DNA of 60,090 bases, from contig JAIVFU010000041.1 in the NCBI GenBank assembly GCA_020829485.1, positions 1 through 60,090 of the forward strand, in the 5' to 3' direction. The position numbers were made by a program, and so were the translations under genes. Shown here piece by piece: positions 27,534-36,561 of the stretch. The stretch is from Nostoc sp. CHAB 5834 (GTDB lineage: Bacteria; Cyanobacteriota; Cyanobacteriia; Cyanobacteriales; Nostocaceae). How positions within the stretch are numbered: position 1 is the stretch's first letter; each line of letters starts with the position of its first letter. Below the pieces are notes generated by a model. The model had not been told where the DNA came from and did not search any database. It saw nothing but the letters and a program-made list of their open reading frames with translations.

Positions 27534-27946
27534 AACTTACGGTTCCAATATTTGTCATCAATAGTTAGTCGTAGTTTAGCCGTTGTTAGTATTAAAAGCC
27601 ATCAGTATAACTACGCTTTGAGTATTCCCAATTGCGGTCTGTAGACGCGGTTATTGGAGTTCAACACAAAGAAAATGACTGACACACCCGGTCTGTTACG
27701 TCGTTACTGCCACCAAAAATAAAATTACAGTTTTGCAACGTCTAGAATACTTGCTATATATAAATTGTAGAAAAAAGACTTTCTAAAGTGAGTGTAATTT
27801 TACTTGTTGATTAGCTATTTAATGTGAGTGGCATACACAAAAAACCTTTAGAATGCTTATTCCTAGAGGTTTTATATTTACTTAGAGTTTCTACTTTAAG
27901 TAATCAAAGTTGAATCTTTAGTTGTTAAACAATCATCACGAAATCA
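27534..27946. other. Intergenic region between FecE-like gene and orphan membrane protein
   Basis: A 413-base gap between two minus-strand genes. It holds the terminator at 27841-27873 and presumably the promoter of the orphan membrane-protein gene. No ORF is convincing. Confidence 0.5.
27841..27873 (-). terminator. Rho-independent terminator of the FecE-like gene
   Basis: On the minus strand AAAACCT pairs with AGGTTTT, with an inner TAG-GAAT/ATTC-TA stem, and a T6 run follows. It lies 74 bases beyond the stop codon. Confidence 0.8.
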
Positions 27947-28717
27947 TTATAGATAAAAACAAACTTGTAAACCAACAGGTGTGTGAATAATCACAGATTC
28001 CACACCAAATACTTGAGCGATCGCATTTGGTGTCAGGACTTCTTCAGGTGTCCCAACTTCCCAAATATGACCCTGTTTTAATAATGCAATGCGGGAACTA
28101 TACCGGGCTGCTAAATTCAGTTCGTGTAAAACTGTGATAATAGTTAATTCCTGTTGCTGATTCAGTTCTTTAAGTAGTTCTAATAGTTGCAATTGATAGT
28201 TGATATCTAAAAAAGTTGTAGGTTCATCTAATAATAAAACTTTTGGTTCTTGCGCTAGTGCTAGAGCTAGAAAAGCGCGTTGTCTTTCACCACCGGAGAG
28301 TTGTTCGACTAAGCGATCGCTAAATTTTTCTAATTGCGTTTTTTTAATTGCAGCTTCCACTTTCTCCCAATCTTGGGCGGTTAATTCCCATTGCCACCAA
28401 GATTGATGTGGCGTGCGTCCTAAGCTTACTAATTGTCGCACTGTTAAGCCAACGGGAACCGTTTGTTGTTGCGGTAACAATGCCAGTTTCTGTGCAACTA
28501 GATTTGGAGGTTGAGAGTGAATTACTTTGCCATCAAGTAGTATTGTTCCCTGCTGTGGCGAGAGAATACGACTTAGCAATTTGAGTAAAGTAGATTTACC
28601 TGAGCCATTAGCACCAACTAAACTCAACCATTCTCCTGTTTGCAGAGTGAGGTTAATATCTTGAACAATTGGTACTAAGGTGTAACCGCCTGTGAGGTTT
28701 TGCAGTTCGAGTGGCAT
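27947..28717 (-). CDS. FecE-like ABC transporter ATPase (iron-siderophore/cobalamin type)
   Basis: This 256-residue ATP-binding protein has all ABC motifs: Walker A G-A-N-G-S-G-K-S-T, Q-loop L-P-Q-Q-Q, signature L-S-G-G-E-R-Q-R, Walker B V-L-L-L-D-E-P and the switch His in V-L-H-E-L-N-L-A-A-R-Y. The last stretch and the C-terminal V-F-G-V-E motif are characteristic of the FecE/FhuC/BtuD class that energises siderophore, haem or B12 uptake. The permease and binding-protein genes are not adjacent. A phased repeat array lies 190-370 bases upstream and could regulate it. Confidence 0.88.
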   Translation of the reverse strand: MPLELQNLTGGYTLVPIVQDINLTLQTGEWLSLVGANGSGKSTLLKLLSRILSPQQGTILLDGKVIHSQPPNLVAQKLALLPQQQTVPVGLTVRQLVSLGRTPHQSWWQWELTAQDWEKVEAAIKKTQLEKFSDRLVEQLSGGERQRAFLALALAQEPKVLLLDEPTTFLDINYQLQLLELLKELNQQQELTIITVLHELNLAARYSSRIALLKQGHIWEVGTPEEVLTPNAIAQVFGVESVIIHTPVGLQVCFYL

Positions 28718-28903
28718 TTCAAAAATTCAAAAATGAGAAACTTAATTTTATTAGGATGTAATTTTAGCGAGTATACCAAACTAATTCTAAGTCTTTAACG
28801 CTTAAAGGAATTAAAATATCAGCGATCGCTACTGCGTAAATTACTCAAATTAGAAAACAAAGTGCTGTTTACTTGCGGAAAATACTAAACTGAGTGCGTG
28901 ATT

Positions 28904-29090
28904 TACCGAAATGAGAAAGCAATCAAGCATTTTGAGAAAGCAATATGCCTTTTTGCTTGCTGAATCTACCGAAATAAGAAAGCAATCAAGCATTTTGAGA
29001 AAGCAATATGCCTTTTTGCTTGCTGAATCTACCGAAATGAGAAAGCAATATGCCTTTTTGCTTTCTCAAATATCACAATGAGAAAGCAAT
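28904..29090. repeat. 63-bp tandem repeats with six phased TGAGAAAGCAAT sites
   Basis: Two nearly identical 63-base units (from 28904 and 28967) and a shortened third (from 29030) are present. The 12-mer TGAGAAAGCAAT, one copy with a single change, occurs at 28912, 28933, 28975, 28996, 29038 and 29079. Spacings are 21, 42, 21, 42 and 41 bases, i.e. close to whole numbers of double-helix turns. Each unit also has an inverted TTGCTT element at 28953, 29016 and 29058, giving hairpins. The third is a perfect 10-bp stem (29039-29048 with 29058-29067). It lies upstream of the FecE-like gene and downstream of the methyltransferase gene. Confidence 0.9.
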
Positions 29091-29218
29091 TGGCATTAAA
29101 CTGCTTCTAATTTTTTCTTCCCCTGCCTCCTCGGCAACGCCAGCTTCCCCTGCCTTCCAAAACGATTGATTATTTTTTAGTTAGAAGTCCCTTAAGGGAG
29201 TAGGGCAAGTGTGCCTGC

Positions 29219-30061
29219 TTACTTATTGCCGCACAATAAGCCAAACCGAATTAACCCACGCTGATAACCACGACGCATTAATCCCAGTGATAATGCCCCT
29301 TGGATGGTAGTCCAACCAGCATTTAGTAAGCCCCAAAACGCTTGGGGAGTGAATGCCGAATCAATCACCACATTCCAAAAGGGGGCGACAGCAGTTGACC
29401 AATCGGCCGTGCGGATATTATGTAATGGTAGTTGATGTGCGATCGCTTCGTACTCTGGCAAAGAAATCACATAAGGCAAACAATACACCCGATAAATATC
29501 CTGCAAATGCTTTTCCTCATCCGCCGTTAGTGGCGACTCATCAGTTGGTCGATGGCACCAAGTCACCATAATTAACTTGCCACCAGGCTTCAATACTCGA
29601 TAGCACTCCTGGAGAAACTTGGTTTTATCTGGCATGTGTTCACCGCTTTCTAGCGACCAAACCAAGTCAAAAGAATGGTCAGCAAAGGGCATTGCTTGAG
29701 CATTTGCGACTTGGAACTGTGTTCTCAGACTCAAATTAGCTTCCATTGCGCGTTCCGTTGCTCTGGCGGCTTGCACAGGACTCAATGTAATCCCTGTAGC
29801 CTTAGCATTAAACTTTTGTGCAAGGTATAAAGAACTGCCGCCAATGCCACAACCCACATCTAAGATATTTTCTGCTGCTTGTACCCTTGCCCAATTCAGC
29901 AGTTCTTCGATTAAATCAATTTGAGCCTGACGGCGGTCTTTTTTCTGGGTACCATCAGCGCCGTAATAGCCGTGGTGCATGTGTTCGCCCCAAATTTGTT
30001 CCCACAGCCCGGAGGAAGCATCGTAAAATTGCTGAATTTGCTTGTAAAGTGTTGCACTCAT
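29219..30061 (-). CDS. Gamma-tocopherol methyltransferase-like SAM methyltransferase
   Basis: This 280-residue class I methyltransferase has SAM-binding motif I I-L-D-V-G-C-G-I-G-G-S-S at about residues 62-73 and a post-motif D-L-V-W-S-L-E-S. The N-terminal S-S-G-L-W-E-Q-I-W-G-E-H-M-H-H-G-Y-Y is characteristic of gamma-tocopherol C-methyltransferases and their close relatives, which convert gamma- to alpha-tocopherol in vitamin E synthesis. Other prenylquinone or small-molecule methyltransferases share this architecture, so the substrate is a best guess. The gene is monocistronic on the minus strand. Confidence 0.72.
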   Translation of the reverse strand: MSATLYKQIQQFYDASSGLWEQIWGEHMHHGYYGADGTQKKDRRQAQIDLIEELLNWARVQAAENILDVGCGIGGSSLYLAQKFNAKATGITLSPVQAARATERAMEANLSLRTQFQVANAQAMPFADHSFDLVWSLESGEHMPDKTKFLQECYRVLKPGGKLIMVTWCHRPTDESPLTADEEKHLQDIYRVYCLPYVISLPEYEAIAHQLPLHNIRTADWSTAVAPFWNVVIDSAFTPQAFWGLLNAGWTTIQGALSLGLMRRGYQRGLIRFGLLCGNK

Positions 30062-30298
30062 GAAAAAAGCAGTGTCAAGACAAAGCCGAATTTAAAAAAA
30101 CATACAGATAGGCTACCATGTGGTTTTTAATTAAAATAGGTCTTTTGGTTTGCAGGGATCATAAACTCCGGTTTCTCTTCCCTGGAAAATTTTACTGATT
30201 TTACCTTAATAAGCTGCCGTCGCTCTCATTTGCATACCGGATGTTTCCGGGATGCCTAGGATGATTGAGTTTTTGAATTTGAAATTTTCAATTAATTT

Positions 30299-31636
30299 AT
30301 GACTGTTGCTCGCACAATTTGTTTAGGATTTCTAGCTGTCATCGCTGTGGGTACTATTCTGTTGATGATGCCTTTCTCAACTAGCAATGGTACGTGGAAT
30401 GACCTGATTGTGGCATTATTCACCTCGACATCCGCAGTTTGTGTCACAGGTTTATCAGTAGTTGATCCTGGTACTTATTTTTCCTTTTGGGGCCAGTTGT
30501 TTATTGCGCTATTAGCTCAGATTGGCGGTTTGGGCTACATGACAACTACTACATTTCTGATTTTGCTCATTGGTCGTAGGTTTGATATGCGGCAAAAAAT
30601 AGCGATTCAACAAGCTTTAGACCGACCGGGGATGAGTGGTAGCGCCCAAGTAATCCGTTCAATTATTGCCACCACTTTAATTTTTGAAATTACAGGTGTA
30701 TTTTTACTTCTACCAGCTTTCGTTCCTGAGTATGGATGGAGTAAGGGACTTTGGTTAGCAATTTTTCATAGTATCAATGCTTGGAATAATGCTGGTTTTA
30801 GTTTATTTAAAGATAACTTAATTGGGTATCAGTCATCCTTTTTAGTAGTCTTTACCATTACAACACTAATTATCTTTGGGGGAATTGGTTATCAAGTAAT
30901 TTTGGAAATGTACCTTTGGTTGCGCGAACGCATTGTCAAAAAATCTATTAAAACCCAAATATTTTCTCTAGACTTTAAAGTTGCAACCAGCACAACTGTT
31001 ATATTATTAATAATAGGATTCGCTGCTTTCTTCTGTATAGAAATCAGAAACCCTGAAACATTTGGTTCTCTAAATTTAAGCGACCAGATATTAGTAGCTT
31101 GGTTTCAATCAGTTACTCCCAGAACTGCTGGTTTTAACACCATCGATATTGGTAAAATGACCACTGCTGGTCTATTTATTACGATCGCGCTAATGTTTCT
31201 TGGTGCAAGTCCAGGTGGTACGGGAGGAGGCATGAAAACAACTACTTTGAGAGTCCTGACCAGTTGTACCAAAGCTATCCTCCAGGGTAAAGAAGAAGTT
31301 TTATTATATGATCGCAAGATAGCAATATCTTTAATTTTGAAAGCTGTGGGTGTGTTGGTGGGTTCAGTAGCGACCGTGATTTTAGCTACGATTTTAATAA
31401 GCCTCACAGATCCAACATTAGATTTTATTAAAATTTTGTTTGAAGTGGTATCAGCCTTCGCTACTGTAGGGCTTTCTACAGGCATTACAGGAACTATCTC
31501 TACAACAGCAAAGCTCATCTTAATTGTCACTATGTACGTTGGAAGAGTAGGTGTTTTACTACTGATGTCCGCTATACTAGGAGATCCCCGCCCCACCAGA
31601 ATTCACTATCCTGAAGAAAATTTACTCGTGGGATAA
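30299..31636 (+). CDS. ktrB: Potassium uptake channel subunit KtrB
   Basis: This 445-residue TrkH/KtrB-type membrane protein has four pore-loop repeats. The selectivity-filter segments are visible as A-V-C-V-T-G-L-S, N-A-W-N-N-A-G-F-S, P-R-T-A-G-F-N-T and A-T-V-G-L-S-T-G, each with the key Gly. It forms the K+ (often Na+-dependent) translocation path. ktrA follows on the same strand, 170 bases on. KtrB matters in cyanobacteria for osmotic stress. Confidence 0.93.
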   Translation: MTVARTICLGFLAVIAVGTILLMMPFSTSNGTWNDLIVALFTSTSAVCVTGLSVVDPGTYFSFWGQLFIALLAQIGGLGYMTTTTFLILLIGRRFDMRQKIAIQQALDRPGMSGSAQVIRSIIATTLIFEITGVFLLLPAFVPEYGWSKGLWLAIFHSINAWNNAGFSLFKDNLIGYQSSFLVVFTITTLIIFGGIGYQVILEMYLWLRERIVKKSIKTQIFSLDFKVATSTTVILLIIGFAAFFCIEIRNPETFGSLNLSDQILVAWFQSVTPRTAGFNTIDIGKMTTAGLFITIALMFLGASPGGTGGGMKTTTLRVLTSCTKAILQGKEEVLLYDRKIAISLILKAVGVLVGSVATVILATILISLTDPTLDFIKILFEVVSAFATVGLSTGITGTISTTAKLILIVTMYVGRVGVLLLMSAILGDPRPTRIHYPEENLLVG

Positions 31637-31663
31637 TAAGTAGGGGAGATGAGGGAGAATAAT

Positions 31664-31700
31664 AATTTCTAACTCCTAACTCCTAACTTATAACTACTGA
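31664..31700. repeat. TAACTCC heptamer repeat after ktrB
   Basis: Short direct repeats of CTAACTCCTAACT type lie in the ktrB-ktrA gap. No other structure is clear there. Confidence 0.6.
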
Positions 31701-31806
31701 CCAAACTGATAAAATATACATTGGAAGGCAAAAATAAAATTTTTAATTCAAGCGGTATAACCGTTTTTTGCCCTAAATACAGGGAGCCATAATAAGGATA
31801 ACAAAG

Positions 31807-32502
31807 GTGAATCTGTCATCATTAGGTTTTTTTCGCAGTTTACGTAAAGATAACCACCAATTTGCTGTAATTGGGTTAGGTCGCTTTGGTAGGTCTGTCT
31901 GTTCAACACTGCACAATTTTGGCTATCAAGTGCTAGCAACAGATATTGATGAAAAACGAGTTTCAGAAGCATTAACTGAGGGAATAGTTGATCATGCTTT
32001 GCAACTAGACTCTACAGAACCAGCCGCACTCAAAGAAGCTGGAATTTTTGAATTTGATACTGTAATCGTAGCAATTGGCAACTACGTTCAGGAAAGTATT
32101 ATAACTACCCTAAATGTCAAAGAGGCTGGTGTACCCCATGTCGTTGCCAAAGCTTCTAGTGAAGTTCACCGTAAACTGTTGCGGCGAGTAGGAGCAGATC
32201 ATGTTGTTTTTCCTGAGTATGAAGCGGGCTGTGCCTTAGCACGTACACTTACCAAACCAGCAATCTTAGATCGGTTTGACCTAGACCCAGATAACAGTAT
32301 TGTAGAGTTGATTGTGCCTGATGAATTTCACGACAAAACAATCACTGAGCTTCAACTTCGTAATCGCTACGGTTTAAATTTGCTAGCAGTGAGCCAGGAT
32401 GGTAAATTTATTATTAATCCTGACCCCACTAAGCGTTTAGAGCGTGGTTCAGCAATGGTAGTTATTGGTTGCAACAAAGATATTAATCGTTTGCCGATTT
32501 AA
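31807..32502 (+). CDS. ktrA: Potassium uptake regulatory subunit KtrA
   Basis: This 231-residue RCK protein gates KtrB from the cytoplasm. The N-terminal Rossmann fold shows the nucleotide motif V-I-G-L-G-R-F-G-R-S and the acidic D-I-D-E end of the second strand; a C-terminal RCK_C domain follows from about residue 140. The start is GTG, preceded by AAGGATAAC. Order and strand fit a ktrB-ktrA operon. Confidence 0.93.
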   Translation: MNLSSLGFFRSLRKDNHQFAVIGLGRFGRSVCSTLHNFGYQVLATDIDEKRVSEALTEGIVDHALQLDSTEPAALKEAGIFEFDTVIVAIGNYVQESIITTLNVKEAGVPHVVAKASSEVHRKLLRRVGADHVVFPEYEAGCALARTLTKPAILDRFDLDPDNSIVELIVPDEFHDKTITELQLRNRYGLNLLAVSQDGKFIINPDPTKRLERGSAMVVIGCNKDINRLPI

Positions 32503-32521
32503 AAAAGTTAGAAGTCATTCA

Positions 32522-32600
32522 ATTTTAGATTTTAGATTTTAGATTTGTCCTTCAATCTAAAATCTAAAATCTAGAATTGGCAGAGTTAGGAGTTATTAAC
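32522..32600. repeat. TTTTAGA heptamer inverted repeat with GTTAGGAGTTATT tail
   Basis: Three TTTTAGA copies face their inverted counterparts across a short loop, giving a long AT-rich hairpin. The tail AGAGTTAGGAGTTATT matches the tail of the element before potB (2764-2868). It lies between the ends of ktrA and the TPR gene. Confidence 0.75.
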
Positions 32601-32610
32601 TATTAAGGAA

Positions 32611-32659
32611 AATAAAAACGCCAGTCGCCAGAATTGATGCTGAATTCTGACGACTGGCG
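32611..32659 (-). terminator. Strong terminator of the TPR gene
   Basis: On the minus strand an arm starting CGCCAGTCGTCAGAATT pairs with its complement across a short loop. A TTTTTATTTT tract follows directly. It lies 36 bases after the TPR-gene stop and could also stop convergent ktrA transcripts. Confidence 0.85.
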
Positions 32660-32694
32660 GATGACTTCTTCTTTTCTTTCTAACTCTGAGTTTT

Positions 32695-33852
32695 TTATTG
32701 TCCGGGACTTGTTGAAGTAGGCTGGAATTCAACTGAGGCAGGCACATTACCAGGATTGGCTGAAGTTTCTGGTTGATTTGGCGTTTGTCGCTTAAGTGTT
32801 TGTATTAAATTACTTGTACTTGTAGTAGCTGAACTCTGAGAAGGAGTAGCTGTTTGACTGGCTTGAGGCTGCTGTTGCCCACTTTTCTGGGAAATTTGCT
32901 GCATTAGCTGTTCAATTTTCTCAGCTTTTTCAATGTTCCCTTGCTCACGATACTCGTTATGGGCACGTTTCAATACTCCACTAGCTTTTTTTATTTCGCC
33001 TTGATTATATAAAGTGACTCCCAAGTTATAGTAGGCTGAGGCATTTTTCGGATTTAGGCGAATAGCTTGCCGATAAACAGAAATAGCCTCAGAAGCTTGA
33101 CCATGAATTGCTAGCAAATTTGCCATATTGTTGTAGGCTGTGGCATTTTTAGGATCTAGCTGCAAGGCTTGGCGATAACTAGCGATCGCTGGCTCTATTT
33201 GACCTTGTTGTTGCAAGGCGATCGCTAAGTTAAAATAAGCGTTGGCGTTGCTGCTATCTAGATTAAGTGCTTTTTGGTATGCTGCGATCGCATCCTCAAG
33301 CTGTCCTTGTTCATACAGCGCCAAACCCAGATTATACAGTGCTGCTACCCTTGTGGAATCTATCACAAGACTCTGGCGATAAGCTATAATAGCTGCCTCT
33401 TTTTCTCCTTGTCGGTGCAACACTAACCCTAAGTTGTAATAACCTTCGCTAAAATTGGGATTAGCTTTAATCGCCTCTCTATATTCTTGTAAAGCTACAT
33501 CCAGGCGATTTTGCTCCATGAATATATTACCTAGATAATTTCGCGCTGCCCCAAGGCTCGGATCTCGCTGCACCGCTTGGCGAAAGGCATATTCCGCACC
33601 CTGTAAGTCTTGGCGGTTATAGCGCGTAACTCCTTGCTGAAAAAAGCTCGCTGCTTCGAGATCCTGAGAAACTGCGGTTTCTGCTAGCACCTTGCTTTCT
33701 GGAAAATTAGTAATTGCTGGTGCAGCTAAGACTAAAAACGCAGAGGAAGCAAACAGAAGTCTGAGTAGGGGTTCTTGCTGAACAGGGCTTCGGTGAAATG
33801 TCACCTGAAATAACCAATGTAACCACTGTTCAGGTTGAGATTTTTTAGACAT
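32695..33852 (-). CDS. Exported TPR-repeat protein
   Basis: From the ATG at 33852 the protein has 385 residues; the frame is open up to 33921, with another ATG at 33861. A hydrophobic segment (about residues 28-50, L-L-F-A-S-S-A-F-L-V-L-A-A) is a signal peptide or membrane anchor. About seven tetratricopeptide repeats follow, each close to the pattern A-x-x-x-Y-x-x-A-L-x-L-D-P. The C-terminal 60 residues are Gln/Ser/Thr-rich. TPR proteins act as protein-binding scaffolds; the partner is unknown. Its 5' end is about 50 bases beyond the queA stop, so the two may share a transcript. Confidence 0.8.
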   Translation of the reverse strand: MSKKSQPEQWLHWLFQVTFHRSPVQQEPLLRLLFASSAFLVLAAPAITNFPESKVLAETAVSQDLEAASFFQQGVTRYNRQDLQGAEYAFRQAVQRDPSLGAARNYLGNIFMEQNRLDVALQEYREAIKANPNFSEGYYNLGLVLHRQGEKEAAIIAYRQSLVIDSTRVAALYNLGLALYEQGQLEDAIAAYQKALNLDSSNANAYFNLAIALQQQGQIEPAIASYRQALQLDPKNATAYNNMANLLAIHGQASEAISVYRQAIRLNPKNASAYYNLGVTLYNQGEIKKASGVLKRAHNEYREQGNIEKAEKIEQLMQQISQKSGQQQPQASQTATPSQSSATTSTSNLIQTLKRQTPNQPETSANPGNVPASVEFQPTSTSPGQ

Positions 33853-33969
33853 GAGTGCCATACCTGTACTTATTCTTGGATCTTTATAAGTCAGAGTACC
33901 CACCACAGCATGAAAAATCACAAATCAAAAACACTCTTATTAATAAACAAATTCAAATCAACTGCTCTT

Positions 33970-35184
33970 TTACTTTTGACTTAGAACTCCCACCGATGAC
34001 GGCAAAATTAGCATTGCATCGCCGAATGAATAAAAGCGATATCCAAAAGCGATCGCTTCGTTGTATATATTCAATAACCGTTGTCTGCCAATTAGCGCAC
34101 TTACCAACATCAGCAAACTGGAACGCGGCAGGTGAAAATTGGTAATTAAACCATCTACCACCCGCCATTGGTAGCCGGGATAAATAAACAGGTCTGTTTT
34201 ACCGCAAAATGGTTGTAAATTCCCAGATTGAGCCGCCCCTTCTAAAGCCCGTACTGCCGTTGTTCCCACAGCTATAATTCGACCGCCAGCTGCTTTAGTG
34301 GCGAGGATTTGCTCTACTGTAGAGGCAGGGACTTCAATCCATTCTTCGTGCATCTGGTGGGTAGTTACATCCTCCACTTCCACAGGGCGAAATGTACCTA
34401 CACCAACGTGCAGCGTTATAAAAGCTTGATTGATATTGCGATCGCGCAACTTTTGTAATAATTCTGGGGTAAAGTGTAATCCTGCCGTTGGAGCTGCGAT
34501 CGCTCCTGGTTGTTTGGCATAAACTGTCTGATACTGATCATCAGCAGCTTGTGAGGTAGTAATGTACGGTGGTAGCGGCACTTCACCAAATACCTCTAAC
34601 AGTTGCACCAAAGATTTTCCCTCTGGCACATCAAATTGCAACAAACGCCCCCCTGTTGCTGCGTCTGTTTCTAGAACCGTAGCCGTGAGGAGGTGAGGGG
34701 ATGAGGGGGAGTTTACTTCCCCTGCTCCCTCATCTCCTCCTGCTCCCTCATCTCCCTCATCTCCCTCATCTCCCCCTACTCTCCCCCCTCCCTTGGCTTC
34801 AAAAATAATCTTCGCTCCCTGTTTGAAGCTTTTCCCTGGCTTAACTAAAGCTAACCAACAGTTGTAGTGCCGTTCTTCTAAGAGCAACACCTGGATTTTA
34901 CCACCAGTGGATTTATGACCATAAAGCCGCGCTGGAATGACTCTTGTATTGTTCATAACTAACAAATCACCAGAGCGCAGCAGTGCAGGCAAATCATGGA
35001 AAATGTGGTGCAAGGGTGGTGTTTCAATGCCTGTAGTCAGAGAATCAACTACGAGTAACCGTGAGCTATCTCTAGGAACTGCTGGGTTTTGGGCAATGAG
35101 TTCTGGAGGTAGTTCGTAGTCATAGCCAGCTACCGAGCAATCTAATTCAAAATCTTTTTCTTGTGGGCGAGAGGTGTCTTTCAA
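33970..35184 (-). CDS. queA: S-adenosylmethionine:tRNA ribosyltransferase-isomerase QueA
   Basis: The enzyme transfers the ribosyl part of SAM to preQ1-modified tRNA to form epoxyqueuosine, in queuosine synthesis. Family marks are [34 protein letters not shown] and T-N-F-H-L-P-R-S. The product is 404 residues, longer than the usual 340-360. The excess is a Gly/Asp/Glu-rich insert (about residues 130-160) encoded by GATGAGGGA-type repeats, plus a short N-terminal extension. The insert keeps the frame and lies in the variable lid region. Confidence 0.93.
   Translation of the reverse strand: MKDTSRPQEKDFELDCSVAGYDYELPPELIAQNPAVPRDSSRLLVVDSLTTGIETPPLHHIFHDLPALLRSGDLLVMNNTRVIPARLYGHKSTGGKIQVLLLEERHYNCWLALVKPGKSFKQGAKIIFEAKGGGRVGGDEGDEGDEGAGGDEGAGEVNSPSSPHLLTATVLETDAATGGRLLQFDVPEGKSLVQLLEVFGEVPLPPYITTSQAADDQYQTVYAKQPGAIAAPTAGLHFTPELLQKLRDRNINQAFITLHVGVGTFRPVEVEDVTTHQMHEEWIEVPASTVEQILATKAAGGRIIAVGTTAVRALEGAAQSGNLQPFCGKTDLFIYPGYQWRVVDGLITNFHLPRSSLLMLVSALIGRQRLLNIYNEAIAFGYRFYSFGDAMLILPSSVGVLSQK
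34688..34796. repeat. GAGGGAGAT/GGGAGCA-type repeat inserted in queA
   Basis: On the plus strand this reads as CTCCCTCATCTCC and TGCTCCCTCATC units, the same family as the repeats at 139-216 and inside tamB. It encodes about 30 extra residues of QueA rich in Gly, Asp and Glu. Confidence 0.85.
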
Positions 35185-35348
35185 ATTGGCTTCTACTAGT
35201 TTTTGGTTTATTTAGTATTTATACTCTCTTAAAAAAGCTGGTTTGAGTTTTCCCTTCTAAGGGAACTTTAAGGGATTTTCGTTCAGTTTCATCACTAGAC
35301 TATAAGATGGGTACTATTAGGTAACACGGAAAAATTAACATAAAAATT

Positions 35349-35386
35349 GGGTAAACCTCCCCATCTAAAAAGGGGGGCTTTTACCC
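35349..35386. repeat. Inverted repeat GGGTAAA...TTTACCC
   Basis: GGGTAAACCTCCCC faces GGGGGGCTTTTACCC across an A-rich loop, with a few bulges. It lies between the divergent queA and the small hypothetical gene and is probably a dispersed hairpin or a leader structure. Confidence 0.5.
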
Positions 35387-35456
35387 TACCGGGAACAGGC
35401 AGTGATTGACGAATATAGATATGTAGGATTGGCTTTGATCCCAAGCACCAACAAAC

Positions 35457-35846
35457 ATGGAATACTTGTACTATCTGGCAAATGCCAGTCTAACCCTGAG
35501 GGTCGTTCAACACCTGCACGCTAGACCCCAGACACCAGTTTCTTTCGTCACCGTAATTCATCAAATTGATGGCTGGGTGGTTAGGATCAAACTCCGAGGT
35601 CAAGTCTCGCCCCAAGAAGATGGCGACTTCCGCGCTTTTCTAAATGAATTAGGAATTAGCTACGAACCGCCAATGAGGGTGCAGATGGCACTTTGGAGTT
35701 TGGAAGCGGGACAGTGCCCTGTGGACGTAATGCGTCGCTATCAGGTGGCGATCGTCTCTCATGGTAGTCCAGAGAGAGATGAAATTGAAGCGTTCCGGCA
35801 ACAGTTTGTCCGGGGCTTAGGCTATTGTCCAGAAACTTTGGCGTGA
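35457..35846 (+). CDS. Hypothetical protein, 129 residues
   Basis: I do not recognise a named family. The protein is soluble, of mixed alpha/beta composition, with no signal peptide or membrane segment. Notable stretches are V-T-V-I-H-Q-I-D-G-W-V-V-R-I-K-L-R and the C-terminal R-R-Y-Q-V-A-I-V-S-H-G. Codon use and GC content match the neighbouring housekeeping genes, which supports a real gene. The queA gene is divergent upstream. No role can be assigned. Confidence 0.7.
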   Translation: MEYLYYLANASLTLRVVQHLHARPQTPVSFVTVIHQIDGWVVRIKLRGQVSPQEDGDFRAFLNELGISYEPPMRVQMALWSLEAGQCPVDVMRRYQVAIVSHGSPERDEIEAFRQQFVRGLGYCPETLA

Positions 35847-35887
35847 GACTATTTGGTTTTAACGCCACTACAAAATTATTGGTCATT

Positions 35888-35978
35888 AGACATCTCCGAA
35901 AATGAATTGTTTTGACGTTGCATTGCAACGTCAAGACAAGGGTTTAAGGTAACGCATAATTAATTCCTGGAGATGTCT
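35888..35978. repeat. 91-bp element with AGACATCTCC ends and inner palindrome
   Basis: Perfect 10-base terminal inverted repeats (AGACATCTCC at 35888-35897 and its complement at 35969-35978) enclose a 23-base palindrome TTGACGTTGCA-T-TGCAACGTCAA at 35912-35934. The inner palindrome is related to that at 1452-1482. It is a likely small non-autonomous element. Confidence 0.8.
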
Positions 35979-36010
35979 ATTGGTAATCAAAATATCTTAT
36001 CGATTACCGA

Positions 36011-36547
36011 TTAACCATTATCAATTGAAGAGTCGAAAGCTGCCAGAATGTATTCTTGCAGCTTAAACTTATATCCGGCGGCGGCTGAAGTAGCTAGAGC
36101 TTCCTGGCTTGCTGTAACCGCAGTCAGATTTTTTGATATCCTTTGACAGTAGACAATAGCAACATCAAATCGACAAGAATAATCTGCCTTCTCAGGGTAC
36201 TGGGCTAAAAACATTCCAGCTGTGCGACAGATTTTTGCTTGTTTTTGTGGGGTGATTGCGCTTCTTCCCCCTGCATCCCAACTACCTGAATTGCGGGTTT
36301 TGACTTCCACAAATGCTAGTAATGAATGGGGAGTGGGGAGTGGGGAGTGGGGAGTGGAGTATTCTCCCTTGCTTTCCTGCTCTTTCCCAGTTAGTTCATG
36401 ATATTCAGCAATAATATCGATTTCTCCCCAGCGACTAGAAAAGCGACGATGGAGAATTATCCAATCGGTAGATTGCAACCATTGGGCTACTAGGTCTTCT
36501 CCTAATGAACCAATATCTGGATAATGAGATGGAGGAAGGTTAACCAT
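36011..36547 (-). CDS. yraN: YraN/UPF0102-family nuclease-like protein
   Basis: This 178-residue protein of the UPF0102 family has a PD-(D/E)XK-like fold. Visible marks are G-E-D-L-V-A-Q-W-L near residue 16, R-W-G-E-I-D-I-I-A (metal-binding Asp) and F-V-E-V-K-T-R (Glu and Lys of the core). Between these two core strands lies an extra stretch, [10 protein letters not shown], encoded by the GGGGAGT heptamer at 36325-36358, so the protein is longer than the usual 120-130 residues. Its start abuts the divergent pentapeptide gene. Confidence 0.88.
   Translation of the reverse strand: MVNLPPSHYPDIGSLGEDLVAQWLQSTDWIILHRRFSSRWGEIDIIAEYHELTGKEQESKGEYSTPHSPLPTPHSLLAFVEVKTRNSGSWDAGGRSAITPQKQAKICRTAGMFLAQYPEKADYSCRFDVAIVYCQRISKNLTAVTASQEALATSAAAGYKFKLQEYILAAFDSSIDNG
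36325..36358. repeat. GGGGAGT heptamers inserted in yraN
   Basis: About four copies of GGGGAGT lie in frame inside yraN, between the codons for the catalytic Asp and the E-V-K motif. They read as P-T-P-H-S-P-L on the coding strand. Confidence 0.9.
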
Positions 36548-36561
36548 TGACTCAAAATATT

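Noticed and set aside
28904..29090. CRISPR array
   Set aside because: The units are directly joined 63-base repeats with no unique spacers, and no cas genes are near.
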